DNA of 64,000 nt, from NCBI RefSeq assembly GCF_023554995.1, contig NZ_JAMJPK010000007.1:62001-126000 (forward strand), written 5' to 3'. Below, piece after piece: positions 37,545 to 45,124 of the stretch (the first letter of the stretch is position 1; the number at the start of each line of letters is the position of its first letter). Position numbers and translations under genes: made by a program. Source of the stretch: Halomonas gemina. GTDB lineage: Bacteria; Pseudomonadota; Gammaproteobacteria; Pseudomonadales; Halomonadaceae. The notes beneath the pieces were generated by a model that saw only the letters and a list, made by a program, of their open reading frames with translations, was not told the origin of the DNA and ran no database searches.

Positions 37545-38020
37545 TAGCCGCCGCCATTGAGCCACCAGGTGGCGGCATTGAGGTAGGCGGCGAAGCTCAC
37601 CCAGGCCAGGTAGGGCGCGAGCAGCCAGGCGGCGAGGCGCGAGACCCCGGCGAAGCGGCGGATGGTGAGCACGATCAGCCCCCACAGCAGCAGCAGGTCG
37701 AGCAGCGCCAGGCCCATCCAGTGCAGCCCGAAGAACAGGATCGACCACAGGGCGTTGGCGGCCAGCTGGGCGACGAAGGGCCACAGGGTGTGCCAGCGCG
37801 CGGCGGGCGGAGCGGCCAGGGTGGCCCGCCAGGCGGCCAGCGCCATCAGCAGGTAGAGCGTGCTCCAGGCGATGGGGAAGACGAGGGCGGGCGGGGTGAG
37901 CGGCGCCTTGGCCAGGCCGGCGTACCACTCGCCGGGCGGGGTGGCGATGCCGGTCAGCGCGGCCAGCACGACCAGCGCCAGCCAGCCGAGCAGAATCATC
38001 AGGGAGCGAGTCGCGGTCAT
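37544..38020 (-). CDS. tspO: TspO/MBR family protein (tryptophan-rich sensory protein)
   Basis: The 158-residue five-helix membrane protein starts MTATRSLMILLGWLALVVLAALTG at 38020, with AAGGAGG upstream. Typical motifs are PPGEWYAGLAKAPLTPPALVFPIAWSTLYLLMALAAW, LAANALWSILFFGLHWMGLALLDLL and AWLLAPYLAWVSFAAYLNAATWWLN. TspO binds porphyrins and cholesterol-like lipids and acts in stress responses. The gene is co-transcribed with the hydrolase downstream. Confidence 0.92.
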   Translation of the reverse strand: MTATRSLMILLGWLALVVLAALTGIATPPGEWYAGLAKAPLTPPALVFPIAWSTLYLLMALAAWRATLAAPPAARWHTLWPFVAQLAANALWSILFFGLHWMGLALLDLLLLWGLIVLTIRRFAGVSRLAAWLLAPYLAWVSFAAYLNAATWWLNGGG

Positions 38021-38189
38021 GCGCGGCCTCCTTGCCGGTCGGGGACCGTGCGAGATTAGCACACTCGACCTGCCTTCCCTGAGCCCCTGCCGCCAAGCCG
38101 CGTGACCGCGTGCCTACCACCTTGGTAATCTCGATCGCCATGATCATGGTGATCTCCAAAGCCGCCAGTTGGCACCCTGAGGAAGCAGC

Positions 38190-39365
38190 ATGCGCGAGTA
38201 CTTTGATGTCATCATCGTGGGCGGCGGGATGGTCGGGGCTGCGCTCGCCGCGGCCCTCGGCAAGGATCGATTGCAGGTCGCTCTGGTGGAAGCCGGTGAG
38301 GCACCGGCGCCCGTCGACGACGACCGCTTCGACCTGCGCGTCTCGTCACTCAATCTGGCCTCCCAGCGGCTGCTCGAGTCCGTGGGTGCCTGGTCACTGA
38401 TCCCGGAAGAGAGACGCTGTCCCTTTCGGCATATCCTGGCCTGGGATATACAGGGCCAAGGCGAGACCCGATTCAGCGCCGAGTCCATCGGTCTGGAGAA
38501 TTTCGGCAGCTTTGTCGAGAATCGTGTGATCCGCCATGCCCTCTGGGCAAGCCTTGTGGAGATGCCCAATGTCGAGTGCTTCTGCGAGGCTGCGCCGATT
38601 GCCCAGCTTAGCGGCCGCGACCGCGTCCTCCTGGAGTTGGACAACGGCCGCCTGCTCACGGGATCGCTGCTGGTAGGGGCCGAGGGTGCCGGTTCGCGAG
38701 TGCGCGAGCGGGCCGGCATCCGGGTCGATGTCACGGACTATCACCAGCGTGCCCTGATCATCAACGTGCAAACGGCGCTGCCACAACAGGACGTCAGTTG
38801 GCAGCGCTTCACGCCAGAAGGGCCCCAGGCCATGCTGCCGCTGACGGGCCATCATGCTTCTCTGGTCTGGTATGGCGACCCGGAGAAGGTCCGCGCCCGC
38901 GAGGCGATGGACGACGAGACCTTGAGAACCACCATCGAGAAGGAATTTCCCAGCCGCCTGGGAGGCCTGGAGCGAGTGCTTGGCCGCGCCAGCTTCCCGA
39001 TCAAGCGCCAGCATGCGCGCCGCTACACCGCCTCCCGGGTCGTGCTGGTCGGCGATGCCGCCCATGTGGTCCATCCGCTGGCCGGCCAGGGCCTGAACCT
39101 GGGCCTCCAGGACGTAATTACCCTGGCCGAGCGGCTGGCCTACGCCCATGCTCACAACAAGGATCTCGGCGGCCTCGCCTCCATCGGCCGCTATGCGCTG
39201 GAGAGGCGCCCCCAGACTCTGGCCATGATGGCGGCCACCGAAACCTTCCATCGCGTCTTCACCGGGGGCGAGGGGCTGCGCTCCGCCGGGTCAGCAGGAT
39301 TGGCCCTCGCCGAACGGCTTCCTCAGGCCAAACAATGGATGATGCGCCGCGCCTTGGGGATCTGA
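38190..39365 (+). CDS. UbiH/UbiF-family FAD hydroxylase
   Basis: The 391-residue flavoprotein monooxygenase has the dinucleotide fold DVIIVGGGMVGAALAAALG, the DG-motif region GSLLVGAEGAGSRVRERAGI and the GD motif VVLVGDAAHVVHPLAGQGLNLGLQD, characteristic of the UbiH/COQ6 family. It hydroxylates the benzenoid ring during ubiquinone biosynthesis; which position (UbiH, UbiF or UbiI type) cannot be decided from sequence alone. It is divergent from tspO and ends 50 bases before the next gene. Confidence 0.9.
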   Translation: MREYFDVIIVGGGMVGAALAAALGKDRLQVALVEAGEAPAPVDDDRFDLRVSSLNLASQRLLESVGAWSLIPEERRCPFRHILAWDIQGQGETRFSAESIGLENFGSFVENRVIRHALWASLVEMPNVECFCEAAPIAQLSGRDRVLLELDNGRLLTGSLLVGAEGAGSRVRERAGIRVDVTDYHQRALIINVQTALPQQDVSWQRFTPEGPQAMLPLTGHHASLVWYGDPEKVRAREAMDDETLRTTIEKEFPSRLGGLERVLGRASFPIKRQHARRYTASRVVLVGDAAHVVHPLAGQGLNLGLQDVITLAERLAYAHAHNKDLGGLASIGRYALERRPQTLAMMAATETFHRVFTGGEGLRSAGSAGLALAERLPQAKQWMMRRALGI

Positions 39366-39373
39366 GCCATGCT

Positions 39374-39379
39374 TATAAT
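39374..39379 (+). promoter_or_regulatory. -10 box of the unknown exported protein gene
   Basis: A perfect tataat lies 37 bases upstream of the ATG at 39416, inside the short gap after the UbiH-family gene. The -35 region falls in the end of that gene and is not clear. Confidence 0.4.
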
Positions 39380-39415
39380 GAGGTAACTATCCCTGACCAA
39401 CTGCTGGAGTCCCCC

Positions 39416-40081
39416 ATGACTACCCGCCTCCCACCGCTGCTCGCCGCCCTCTGCCTGCTGAGCCTGTCCGCCACCGCCCTCGCCCAGTCCGGGGAGGCGG
39501 AAGTCCGTGCCTACGAGGATGCCCTGGCCCGAGGCGCCCAGCAGGCCGACCTCTGGCAGGCGGGCTGGACCACCGTCTATGCCGGCAGCCTGGCGCTCAG
39601 CGCCTGGCAGGCCAGCGAGGCCAGCAACGACGAGGATCGCTTTGACGGCCGGGTGGGCGTGGTGAAGTCAGCCCTGGCGCTGGGCGGCATGCTGCTGGAC
39701 CGCCAGCCCCATCCCGCCGCCTACCGGGCGCTGCAGGCGGGCGAGGCGAACGACATCAAAGGCGCCCGACGGCTGCTGGAGACGGTGGCAGAGGAAGAGC
39801 GCCGGCGGCGCAGTTGGCAGGCACGACTGGGGTCGCTCGCCGTAAACACCGCGGCGGGGCTGGTGATCGGCGTGGGCGACGACCGCCCCGACGACGGCGC
39901 CATCAACTTCGCCACCGGCATGCTGGTCAGCGAGCTGCAGCTGCGCACCCAGCCGGGTCAGGCCATGGCGGCGGTGAACCGCTTCCAGCCGGCGGCGGTA
40001 TCATTCGGCGACGTGCACCTGGAGGGGGAGGTCGCCTTCCTGGTGGGGCCGAACCAGCTGGGGGTGGCGCTGCACTACTGA
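39416..40081 (+). CDS. Exported protein of unknown function
   Basis: The 221-residue protein has a Sec signal peptide (MTTRLPPLLAALCLLSLSATALAQ). The mature protein starts EAEVRAYEDALARGAQQADLWQAGWTTVYAGSLALSAWQASEASNDEDRFDGRVGVVKSALAL. This suggests two glycine/alanine-rich hydrophobic hairpins (WTTVYAGSLALSAWQ and LAVNTAAGLVIGVGDD). The C-terminus is beta-like (FGDVHLEGEVAFLVGPNQLGVALHY). It may be a small membrane-associated periplasmic protein. I do not recognise a family. Confidence 0.75.
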   Translation: MTTRLPPLLAALCLLSLSATALAQSGEAEVRAYEDALARGAQQADLWQAGWTTVYAGSLALSAWQASEASNDEDRFDGRVGVVKSALALGGMLLDRQPHPAAYRALQAGEANDIKGARRLLETVAEEERRRRSWQARLGSLAVNTAAGLVIGVGDDRPDDGAINFATGMLVSELQLRTQPGQAMAAVNRFQPAAVSFGDVHLEGEVAFLVGPNQLGVALHY

Positions 40082-40134
40082 AAGGCAGAAGGCTGAACCC
40101 GGCATCGCGTCTCGCGGTGGCCAGCGCCCTTATT

Positions 40135-40147
40135 GTTATGTTATAAC
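40135..40147. promoter_or_regulatory. Zur-type operator
   Basis: gttatgttataac has perfect 5-bp arms (GTTAT/ATAAC) matching the Zur consensus GTTATANTATAAC in arms and spacing. It lies 28 bases upstream of the first gene of the zinc uptake operon, where Zur-Zn would repress transcription. Confidence 0.75.
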
Positions 40148-40174
40148 CTCCGCCAGTTTTCAGGAGGCTTCCCC

Positions 40175-40324
40175 ATGGCTCACCATCGACACCGGCATCG
40201 CCCGGAAGGGCCCTGCCATTTCTCGCTGATGTCGCTCTCCGCGACCCGCCGCCTGGTGCTGGTCGCCGCGCCCCTCGCCGCCCTGTGGCTGACGGTCTCC
40301 TGGGCCGCGGGGTGGTGGAGCTGA
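40175..40324 (+). CDS. Tiny His-rich single-span membrane protein (zinc operon leader gene)
   Basis: The 49-residue product starts MAHHRHRHRPEGPCHFSLMS, with five His and one Cys in the first 15 residues, a plausible metal-binding tail. One hydrophobic helix follows (RRLVLVAAPLAALWLTVSWAAGWWS). The ribosome site CAGGAGG lies eight bases upstream. Its stop overlaps the znuC start (TGATG), so it is translated first in the Zur-controlled operon. I know no named family. It could be a zinc-sensing or zinc-chaperone peptide, or simply a leader that couples translation. Confidence 0.7.
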   Translation: MAHHRHRHRPEGPCHFSLMSLSATRRLVLVAAPLAALWLTVSWAAGWWS

Positions 40325-41058
40325 TGTCGCGCCTGCAACTGCACGACCTGCAGCTGGCCCGCGGCGGCCAGACGGTCCTCGAGCACCTGGACGGCCGCTT
40401 CATGGATGGCGCCATCACCGCCCTGATCGGCGCCAACGGCGCCGGCAAGAGCACCCTGATCGCCGCCATCATGGGCATGCTGGCCCCGGTGTCCGGCAGC
40501 GTGGAGTGCCGGGTGCCCCGTGAGCGTTGCGCCTGGCTCCCCCAGCAGCTGGCGCTGGACCTCACCTTCCCGATGAGCGTGGAAGAGCTGATCATGACCG
40601 GTACCTGGCCGAGCCACGGGGCCCTGAAGGGGTACTGTGCGGCCCACTATCGGCGCGGGCGCGAGATCATGGCGCGGCTGGGCATCTCGCACCTGGCCCA
40701 CCGCCCGCTGGGCGAGCTCTCCGGCGGCCAGCGCCAGCGCGCCCTGTTGGGCCGCACCCTGATGCAGGAGGCCGAGCTGCTGCTGCTCGACGAGCCCTTC
40801 GCCAACGTCGATATCGAGACGGTGGACGTGCTGATGGAGGTGCTGCGCGACATGGCCCGGCGCGGCACCACCATCCTCGTGGTGATCCACGACATGGAGC
40901 AGCTCGGCCGCCTGGCCGACGATGTCCTGCTGCTCGCCGGCGGCCATGGCCGCTGGGTCAGCCCCGACGCCCTGCTCGACCACCACAGCGGCCTGGTGCC
41001 CCGGGCGCCGCGCCTGCCCCTGACCTTTCCGGATGCCTCCCATGCTGGCACTGCTTGA
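40324..41058 (+). CDS. znuC: Zinc ABC transporter ATPase ZnuC-like
   Basis: The 244-residue ATPase starts at the ATG overlapping the previous stop. It has Walker A IGANGAGKST, signature LSGGQRQRALLGRTL, Walker B LLLLDEPFANVD and switch His in LVVIHDMEQLG. The order with znuB and znuA and the upstream Zur box support zinc rather than manganese or iron. Confidence 0.92.
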   Translation: MSRLQLHDLQLARGGQTVLEHLDGRFMDGAITALIGANGAGKSTLIAAIMGMLAPVSGSVECRVPRERCAWLPQQLALDLTFPMSVEELIMTGTWPSHGALKGYCAAHYRRGREIMARLGISHLAHRPLGELSGGQRQRALLGRTLMQEAELLLLDEPFANVDIETVDVLMEVLRDMARRGTTILVVIHDMEQLGRLADDVLLLAGGHGRWVSPDALLDHHSGLVPRAPRLPLTFPDASHAGTA

Positions 41059-41932
41059 CGCCTGGCTGATGGCCCCCCTCGAGTACGGCTTCATGCGGCG
41101 CGCGCTGGTGGCCGGCCTGGCGCTATCGCTGGCTGCCCCGCCATTGGGTGTGTTCCTGATGCTTCGCGGCATGAGCCTGATCGGCGATGCCATGGCCCAT
41201 GCCATCCTGCCCGGCGTGGCGCTGGGCTTCCTGGCCGCCGGCTTCTCGCTGCCGATCATGAGCCTGGGCGGCATCCTCTCGGGGCTGCTGATAGCGTTGC
41301 TGGCCGGCAGCGTGTCGCAAATGACCGGCCACCGCGAGGACTCGGCCATGGCCAGCTTCTTCCTGATCTCGCTGGCCGCCGGCGTCATGCTGGTGTCGCT
41401 GGGCGGCAGCAGCGTGGACCTCACCCATGTGCTGTTCGGCTCGATTCTGGCCGTGGACTCCACCGCCCTGGTGCTGATCGCCGGCATCAGCAGCCTGATC
41501 GTGGTGACCCTGGCGGTGATCTTCCGCGCCCTGGTGGTGGAGTGCCTGGACCCGCTGTTCCTGCGCGGCCAGGGGGTGCGCGGCGGCGTGGTGCACGGCA
41601 TCTTCCTGGGCCTGGTGGTGCTCAACCTCACCGCCGGCTTCCAGACCCTGGGTACCCTGATGGCGGTGGGCCTGATGATGCTGCCGGCCACCACGGCGCG
41701 CTTCTGGAGCCAGCGCCTGGAGGGGCTGATCGCCATCGCCATCGTCATCGCCCTGGTGGCCAGCACCGGCGGCCTGCTGCTCTCCTACCACCTCAGCCTG
41801 CCCTCGGGCCCGGCGATCATCCTGCTGGCCGGCGGCGGCTATGTGCTCTCCGCCCTGTTCGGCCGCCACCACAGCCTGACCGCCCGCTGGCGGCGCCATG
41901 CCGCGCCGCTGGGCGCTCCCGAACACGACTGA
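41033..41932 (+). CDS. znuB: Zinc ABC transporter permease ZnuB-like
   Basis: The 299-residue ABC-3 family permease has about eight to nine transmembrane helices, including GMSLIGDAMAHAILPGVALGFL and VGLMMLPATTARFWSQRLEGLIAIAIVIAL. It overlaps the 3' end of znuC by 26 bases. A second ATG at 41042 (MLALLDAW) is equally possible. It forms the channel for zinc delivered by ZnuA. Confidence 0.92.
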   Translation: MPPMLALLDAWLMAPLEYGFMRRALVAGLALSLAAPPLGVFLMLRGMSLIGDAMAHAILPGVALGFLAAGFSLPIMSLGGILSGLLIALLAGSVSQMTGHREDSAMASFFLISLAAGVMLVSLGGSSVDLTHVLFGSILAVDSTALVLIAGISSLIVVTLAVIFRALVVECLDPLFLRGQGVRGGVVHGIFLGLVVLNLTAGFQTLGTLMAVGLMMLPATTARFWSQRLEGLIAIAIVIALVASTGGLLLSYHLSLPSGPAIILLAGGGYVLSALFGRHHSLTARWRRHAAPLGAPEHD

Positions 41933-41970
41933 TTCAGCAACTCCTGACACAACCACCGAGGAAGCCTGCC

Positions 41971-43047
41971 ATGCGTCTCTCCCGCCCCTTTGCCCTGCTC
42001 GCCGGGGTTTCCACCCTGCTGGCGTTGCCCGCCGCCCTGGCCGCCGAGCGCGTCCAGGTGGTCACCAGCTTCAGCATCCTCGCCGACATGATCGAGAACG
42101 TCGGCGGTGAGCACGTCGAGGTGACCGCCCTGGTGGGGCCGGACAGCGATGCCCATGTCTATTCGCCGCGCCCCACCGACGCTCGCGCCCTGGCCGAGGC
42201 CGACCTGGTGGTCTTCAACGGCCTGCAGTTCGAGGGCTGGATCGAGCGGCTGATCGACGCCAGCGACTTCACCGGCCCCCTGGTGGTGGCCACCGACGGC
42301 ATCGAGGCGCGGCTCTCCGCCCAGTCGGACGATGGCCACGACGACCACGACGACCACGACGACCACGACGACGATGCGCATGATCACGGGCATGAGGCGC
42401 ATGGCGATGAGGGCAACGGCGAGCACGACGGCCATGACCATGGCCCCATCGATCCTCACGCCTGGCAGGACCTGGGCATGGGTCAGGTCTACGTGGAGAA
42501 CATTCTCGCGGGCCTGATCGAGGCCGACCCGGACAATAGCGCGGCCTACCGGGCCAGCGCCGAGCGCTACCTCGAGGAGATCGCCGCCGTCGACGGCGAA
42601 CTGCGTGAGCACCTTGACGAGATTCCCGCAGGCACCAGCGTGATCACCGGCCACGACTCCTTCGGCCATTTCGCCCGTGCCTACGGCCTGCAGTTTCTCT
42701 CGCCCCAGGGGCTCTCCACCGAGGCCGAGCCCAGCGCGGCCAATATGGCCCGGCTGATCGACGTAATCCGCGAGGAGAATGTCCAGGCACTGTTTCACGA
42801 GAACATGACCAGCCCGGCGATGATCGACCAGCTGGCCGAGGAGACCGGCCTGCCGGTGGCCGGCACCCTCTATGCCGACGCCCTGGCAAGCGACGGCGAG
42901 GCCAGCAGCTGGCTCGGCATGATGCGCCACAACGTCCGCACCCTGCACGACGCCCTGGCCGAGCCGGGTCATGATGACCATAGACATGACGACCATGGGC
43001 ACGATGACCACGAGCACGACGATCACGGCCACGGCCACGACCACTGA
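41971..43047 (+). CDS. znuA: Periplasmic zinc-binding protein ZnuA-like
   Basis: The 358-residue cluster A-I binding protein has a Sec signal peptide (MRLSRPFALLAGVSTLLALPAALA). Zinc ligands expected in the family are His62 (DAHVYSP), His163 (DPHAWQD) and the His in VITGHDSFGHFARAYGL. A His/Asp/Gly loop (about 120-157) and a second His/Asp-rich tail (about 331-358) bind or buffer zinc. The loop DNA is a run of near-identical gaccacgac units. GAGGAAG precedes the start. Confidence 0.93.
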   Translation: MRLSRPFALLAGVSTLLALPAALAAERVQVVTSFSILADMIENVGGEHVEVTALVGPDSDAHVYSPRPTDARALAEADLVVFNGLQFEGWIERLIDASDFTGPLVVATDGIEARLSAQSDDGHDDHDDHDDHDDDAHDHGHEAHGDEGNGEHDGHDHGPIDPHAWQDLGMGQVYVENILAGLIEADPDNSAAYRASAERYLEEIAAVDGELREHLDEIPAGTSVITGHDSFGHFARAYGLQFLSPQGLSTEAEPSAANMARLIDVIREENVQALFHENMTSPAMIDQLAEETGLPVAGTLYADALASDGEASSWLGMMRHNVRTLHDALAEPGHDDHRHDDHGHDDHEHDDHGHGHDH

Positions 43048-43068
43048 CCGATCGCCTTGCCACTCGAC

Positions 43069-43092
43069 CAACGCCACCTTCGGGTGGCGTTG
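43069..43092 (+). terminator. Terminator of the zinc operon
   Basis: The stem caacgccacc/ggtggcgttg has the stable loop ttcg and lies 21 bases after the znuA stop. No T-run follows, but the hairpin is strong. Confidence 0.65.
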
Positions 43093-43152
43093 TCGGCCAC
43101 TGCCGGCACAGTGCTAGACTCTTCATGAGCCTTTCACGCCCGGAATGTCCCC

Positions 43153-43461
43153 ATGCGTCTCAATAGAGAGCAGCGCCAGCTCATTCTCTCCATCGCCAGG
43201 CGACTCGTCGATCACGACGTGGAGGTCCGCCTGTTCGGCTCACGCCTGGACGATACTCGTCGCGGCGGAGATCTCGATCTGCTGCTGATCTCGGATAGCC
43301 CGATCCCGCTCCTCGCCCGCGCCGAACTGAAACAGGCCCTGGAGGCACGCCTCCACCTACCGGTGGATATCGTGACTTATGCACAGGGCACCGAACCGAC
43401 ACCCTTCCAAGCCATCGCACTGAAACAGGCGCGGCCTATCGATGCCGAGGATGCGGCATGA
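43153..43461 (+). CDS. mntA: MntA-like nucleotidyltransferase (antitoxin)
   Basis: The 102-residue minimal nucleotidyltransferase has the motif GSRLDDTRRGGDLDLLLIS (Gly29-Ser30, Asp40, Asp42), the GSx10DxD signature of Mnt/MntA proteins. In type VII toxin-antitoxin pairs, MntA inactivates HepT by AMPylating a tyrosine of its RX4HXY site. It overlaps the next gene by four bases (ATGA). Confidence 0.82.
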   Translation: MRLNREQRQLILSIARRLVDHDVEVRLFGSRLDDTRRGGDLDLLLISDSPIPLLARAELKQALEARLHLPVDIVTYAQGTEPTPFQAIALKQARPIDAEDAA

Positions 43462-43985
43462 CCCTCGATATCCTCGACGAACAGCGCCACCATCTGGCCC
43501 AGCTACTGGAAGCCATTCAGCGCTGTGCCTGGTTTCTTCACCAGTCCGAGGCAAAGATCGACTGGGCAATTGATCCCGAGTGGCTGACAAAGCACAAGAA
43601 GGATGTCGATCTGTTCGAGACGCTCGCCGCCATCAACGAGCGATTCGCCAAACTCCAGGACTCGCTGGCCTCCGCCATGCGCCACAGCGCCCTGCTCGCG
43701 GGTGAGTCATCCGACAGTTTTCTCAAGGTTCTGGCCTTCTTCGAAAAACAGGGCGTCATCGACTCCACTAGCGACTGGCAACGCTGCCGCGCAGTTCGCA
43801 ACATGGCCGCTCATGAATATGCGACCAACTACGCGGAAATCGCCGAGCATTTCAATCTGCTTAATGAACTCACCGAGTCGCTATTCCAGGCATCCCGACG
43901 CCTGATTGCCTGGAGTACCGATCAGCTCGGCATAGCCCCTGCAAGCCAGGACTTTTCACCGGAGTTCGAGCGGATCTTCGTCTGA
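43458..43985 (+). CDS. hepT: HepT-like HEPN ribonuclease (toxin)
   Basis: The 175-residue all-alpha HEPN protein has the motif RNMAAHEY (Arg114-His119-x-Tyr121), the RX4HXY active site of HepT RNases. The Tyr would be the target of MntA. It is longer than many HepT proteins (about 135-150) because of a C-terminal extension (QLGIAPASQDFSPEFERIFV). Coupled translation with mntA supports a type VII pair. Confidence 0.82.
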   Translation: MTLDILDEQRHHLAQLLEAIQRCAWFLHQSEAKIDWAIDPEWLTKHKKDVDLFETLAAINERFAKLQDSLASAMRHSALLAGESSDSFLKVLAFFEKQGVIDSTSDWQRCRAVRNMAAHEYATNYAEIAEHFNLLNELTESLFQASRRLIAWSTDQLGIAPASQDFSPEFERIFV

Positions 43986-44035
43986 GCCGGCGGCTATGCC
44001 ACCATGATCGACGATTAAACGCCAGGAAGGCCGCC

Positions 44036-44689
44036 ATGCTCGAGCTCCGCCAGGTCCACAAAGCCTATGCCACCCCCCAGGGCCCGCTCACGGTGCTGGC
44101 GAGTGTCGACCTGTCCCTGGCCGCCGGCGAGAGCCTGGCACTGATGGGCGAGTCGGGCAGCGGCAAATCGACCCTGCTGCACCTGGCCGCGGGTCTCGAC
44201 CTGCCCGACCGCGGCGAGGTCAGGGTGGCGGGCCGGACCATCTCGTCGCTCGGCGAGGCGGGTCGGGCGCGGCTGCGTCGCGAGACCCTGGGGCTGGTGT
44301 TCCAGCAGTTCCACCTGGTGCCGAGCCTCTCGGTGCTCGACAACCTGCGCCTGCAGGCCCGCCTGGCCGGTCGCGAACGGCCCGACTGGACGGCCGAACT
44401 CCTCGAGCGGCTGGGCCTGGCCGGGTTGGCGAGGCGCTACCCGGAGCAGCTCTCCGGCGGCCAGCAGCAGCGCCTGGCCATCGGCCGCGCCCTGGCACCG
44501 CGCCCGGCCCTGCTGCTCGCCGACGAGCCCACCGGCAACCTGGATGAAGGTACCGCCGACGAGGTGCTCGAGCTGCTGCTGGCCCTGGTACGCGACACTG
44601 ATTGCGCGCTGCTGATGGTTACCCACAGCCCGAGGGTGGCCGCCCCGCTAGACCGACGCCTGCACCTCACCCATGGCCGTATCGACTAG
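44036..44689 (+). CDS. ABC transporter ATPase (AttE/LolD-MacB type)
   Basis: The 217-residue ATPase has Walker A GESGSGKST, Q-loop FQQFHLVPSLSVLDN, signature LSGGQQQRLAIGRAL, Walker B ALLLADEPTGNLD and MVTHSPRVA (switch His). It belongs to the MacB/LolD mechanotransmission class that pairs with FtsX-fold permeases. The only such permease in the window is at 47099-49615, followed by an AttH-like lipoprotein. The three therefore probably form one AttEFGH-like system, now interrupted by other genes. Confidence 0.88.
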   Translation: MLELRQVHKAYATPQGPLTVLASVDLSLAAGESLALMGESGSGKSTLLHLAAGLDLPDRGEVRVAGRTISSLGEAGRARLRRETLGLVFQQFHLVPSLSVLDNLRLQARLAGRERPDWTAELLERLGLAGLARRYPEQLSGGQQQRLAIGRALAPRPALLLADEPTGNLDEGTADEVLELLLALVRDTDCALLMVTHSPRVAAPLDRRLHLTHGRID

Positions 44690-44722
44690 CAGGACATTCA
44701 GCGTCGAAAGGACACCGACACC

Positions 44723-45109
44723 GTGACTGCCCCCTCCGACTGGGTCTTCAGAGCCGCACTCATCGCCACCGTGGCGGCCATCATGGCCGGTATCTGGTGC
44801 CTCCTCCAGGAGCTGGGCCTGCCCATGAGCTTCTCCCCCTCCGGTATCGCCGGATGATTCAACAGTCAGGGCAGCCTGGGCCCGCTGCTGCTCCTGCTGT
44901 TGATGATGCTGGCGGTGGTGGTCGGCCCGATTCCCACCCTGCCGGTGACCGCGGCCGCAGGGCTGGCCTTCGAGCTGCACCCACTGCTCTCGATCTCGGC
45001 CGCCATCGCGATTCTCGCCGTGATGACCCTGCTGCCCTGGTACCTGAGCCGACGACGTGGCTCACGGTTGGCCCGCTGGCTGCACCTCGACGAGACGCCA
45101 GAGGAGTAG
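44723..45109 (+). pseudogene. TVP38/TMEM64 (VTT) family pseudogene
   Basis: From the GTG at 44723 the frame reads MTAPSDWVFRAALIATVAAI, a typical TVP38 N-terminal helix. An in-frame TGA follows at 44855-44857, where the family has Trp (GIAG-W-FNSQGSLGPLLLLLL), so TGG to TGA. Beyond it the frame continues to AVVVGPIPTLPVTAAAGLAF and then jumps to the C-terminal helix ISAAIAILAVMTLLPWYLSRR. About 100 central residues are absent. It is therefore doubly inactivated: a nonsense codon and an internal deletion. It lies just downstream of the ABC ATPase gene. Confidence 0.7.
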
Positions 45110-45124
45110 TCGGCAGCTGGCGGC

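Noticed and set aside
42342..42375. Short tandem gaccacgac units that resemble a repeat array
   Set aside because: In frame inside znuA and encoding its His/Asp loop; no spacers, so not a CRISPR.
43090..43120. ttgtcg...tagact as a promoter of the mntA/hepT pair
   Set aside because: The spacer is 19 bases and the -35 overlaps the znuA terminator stem; not convincing.
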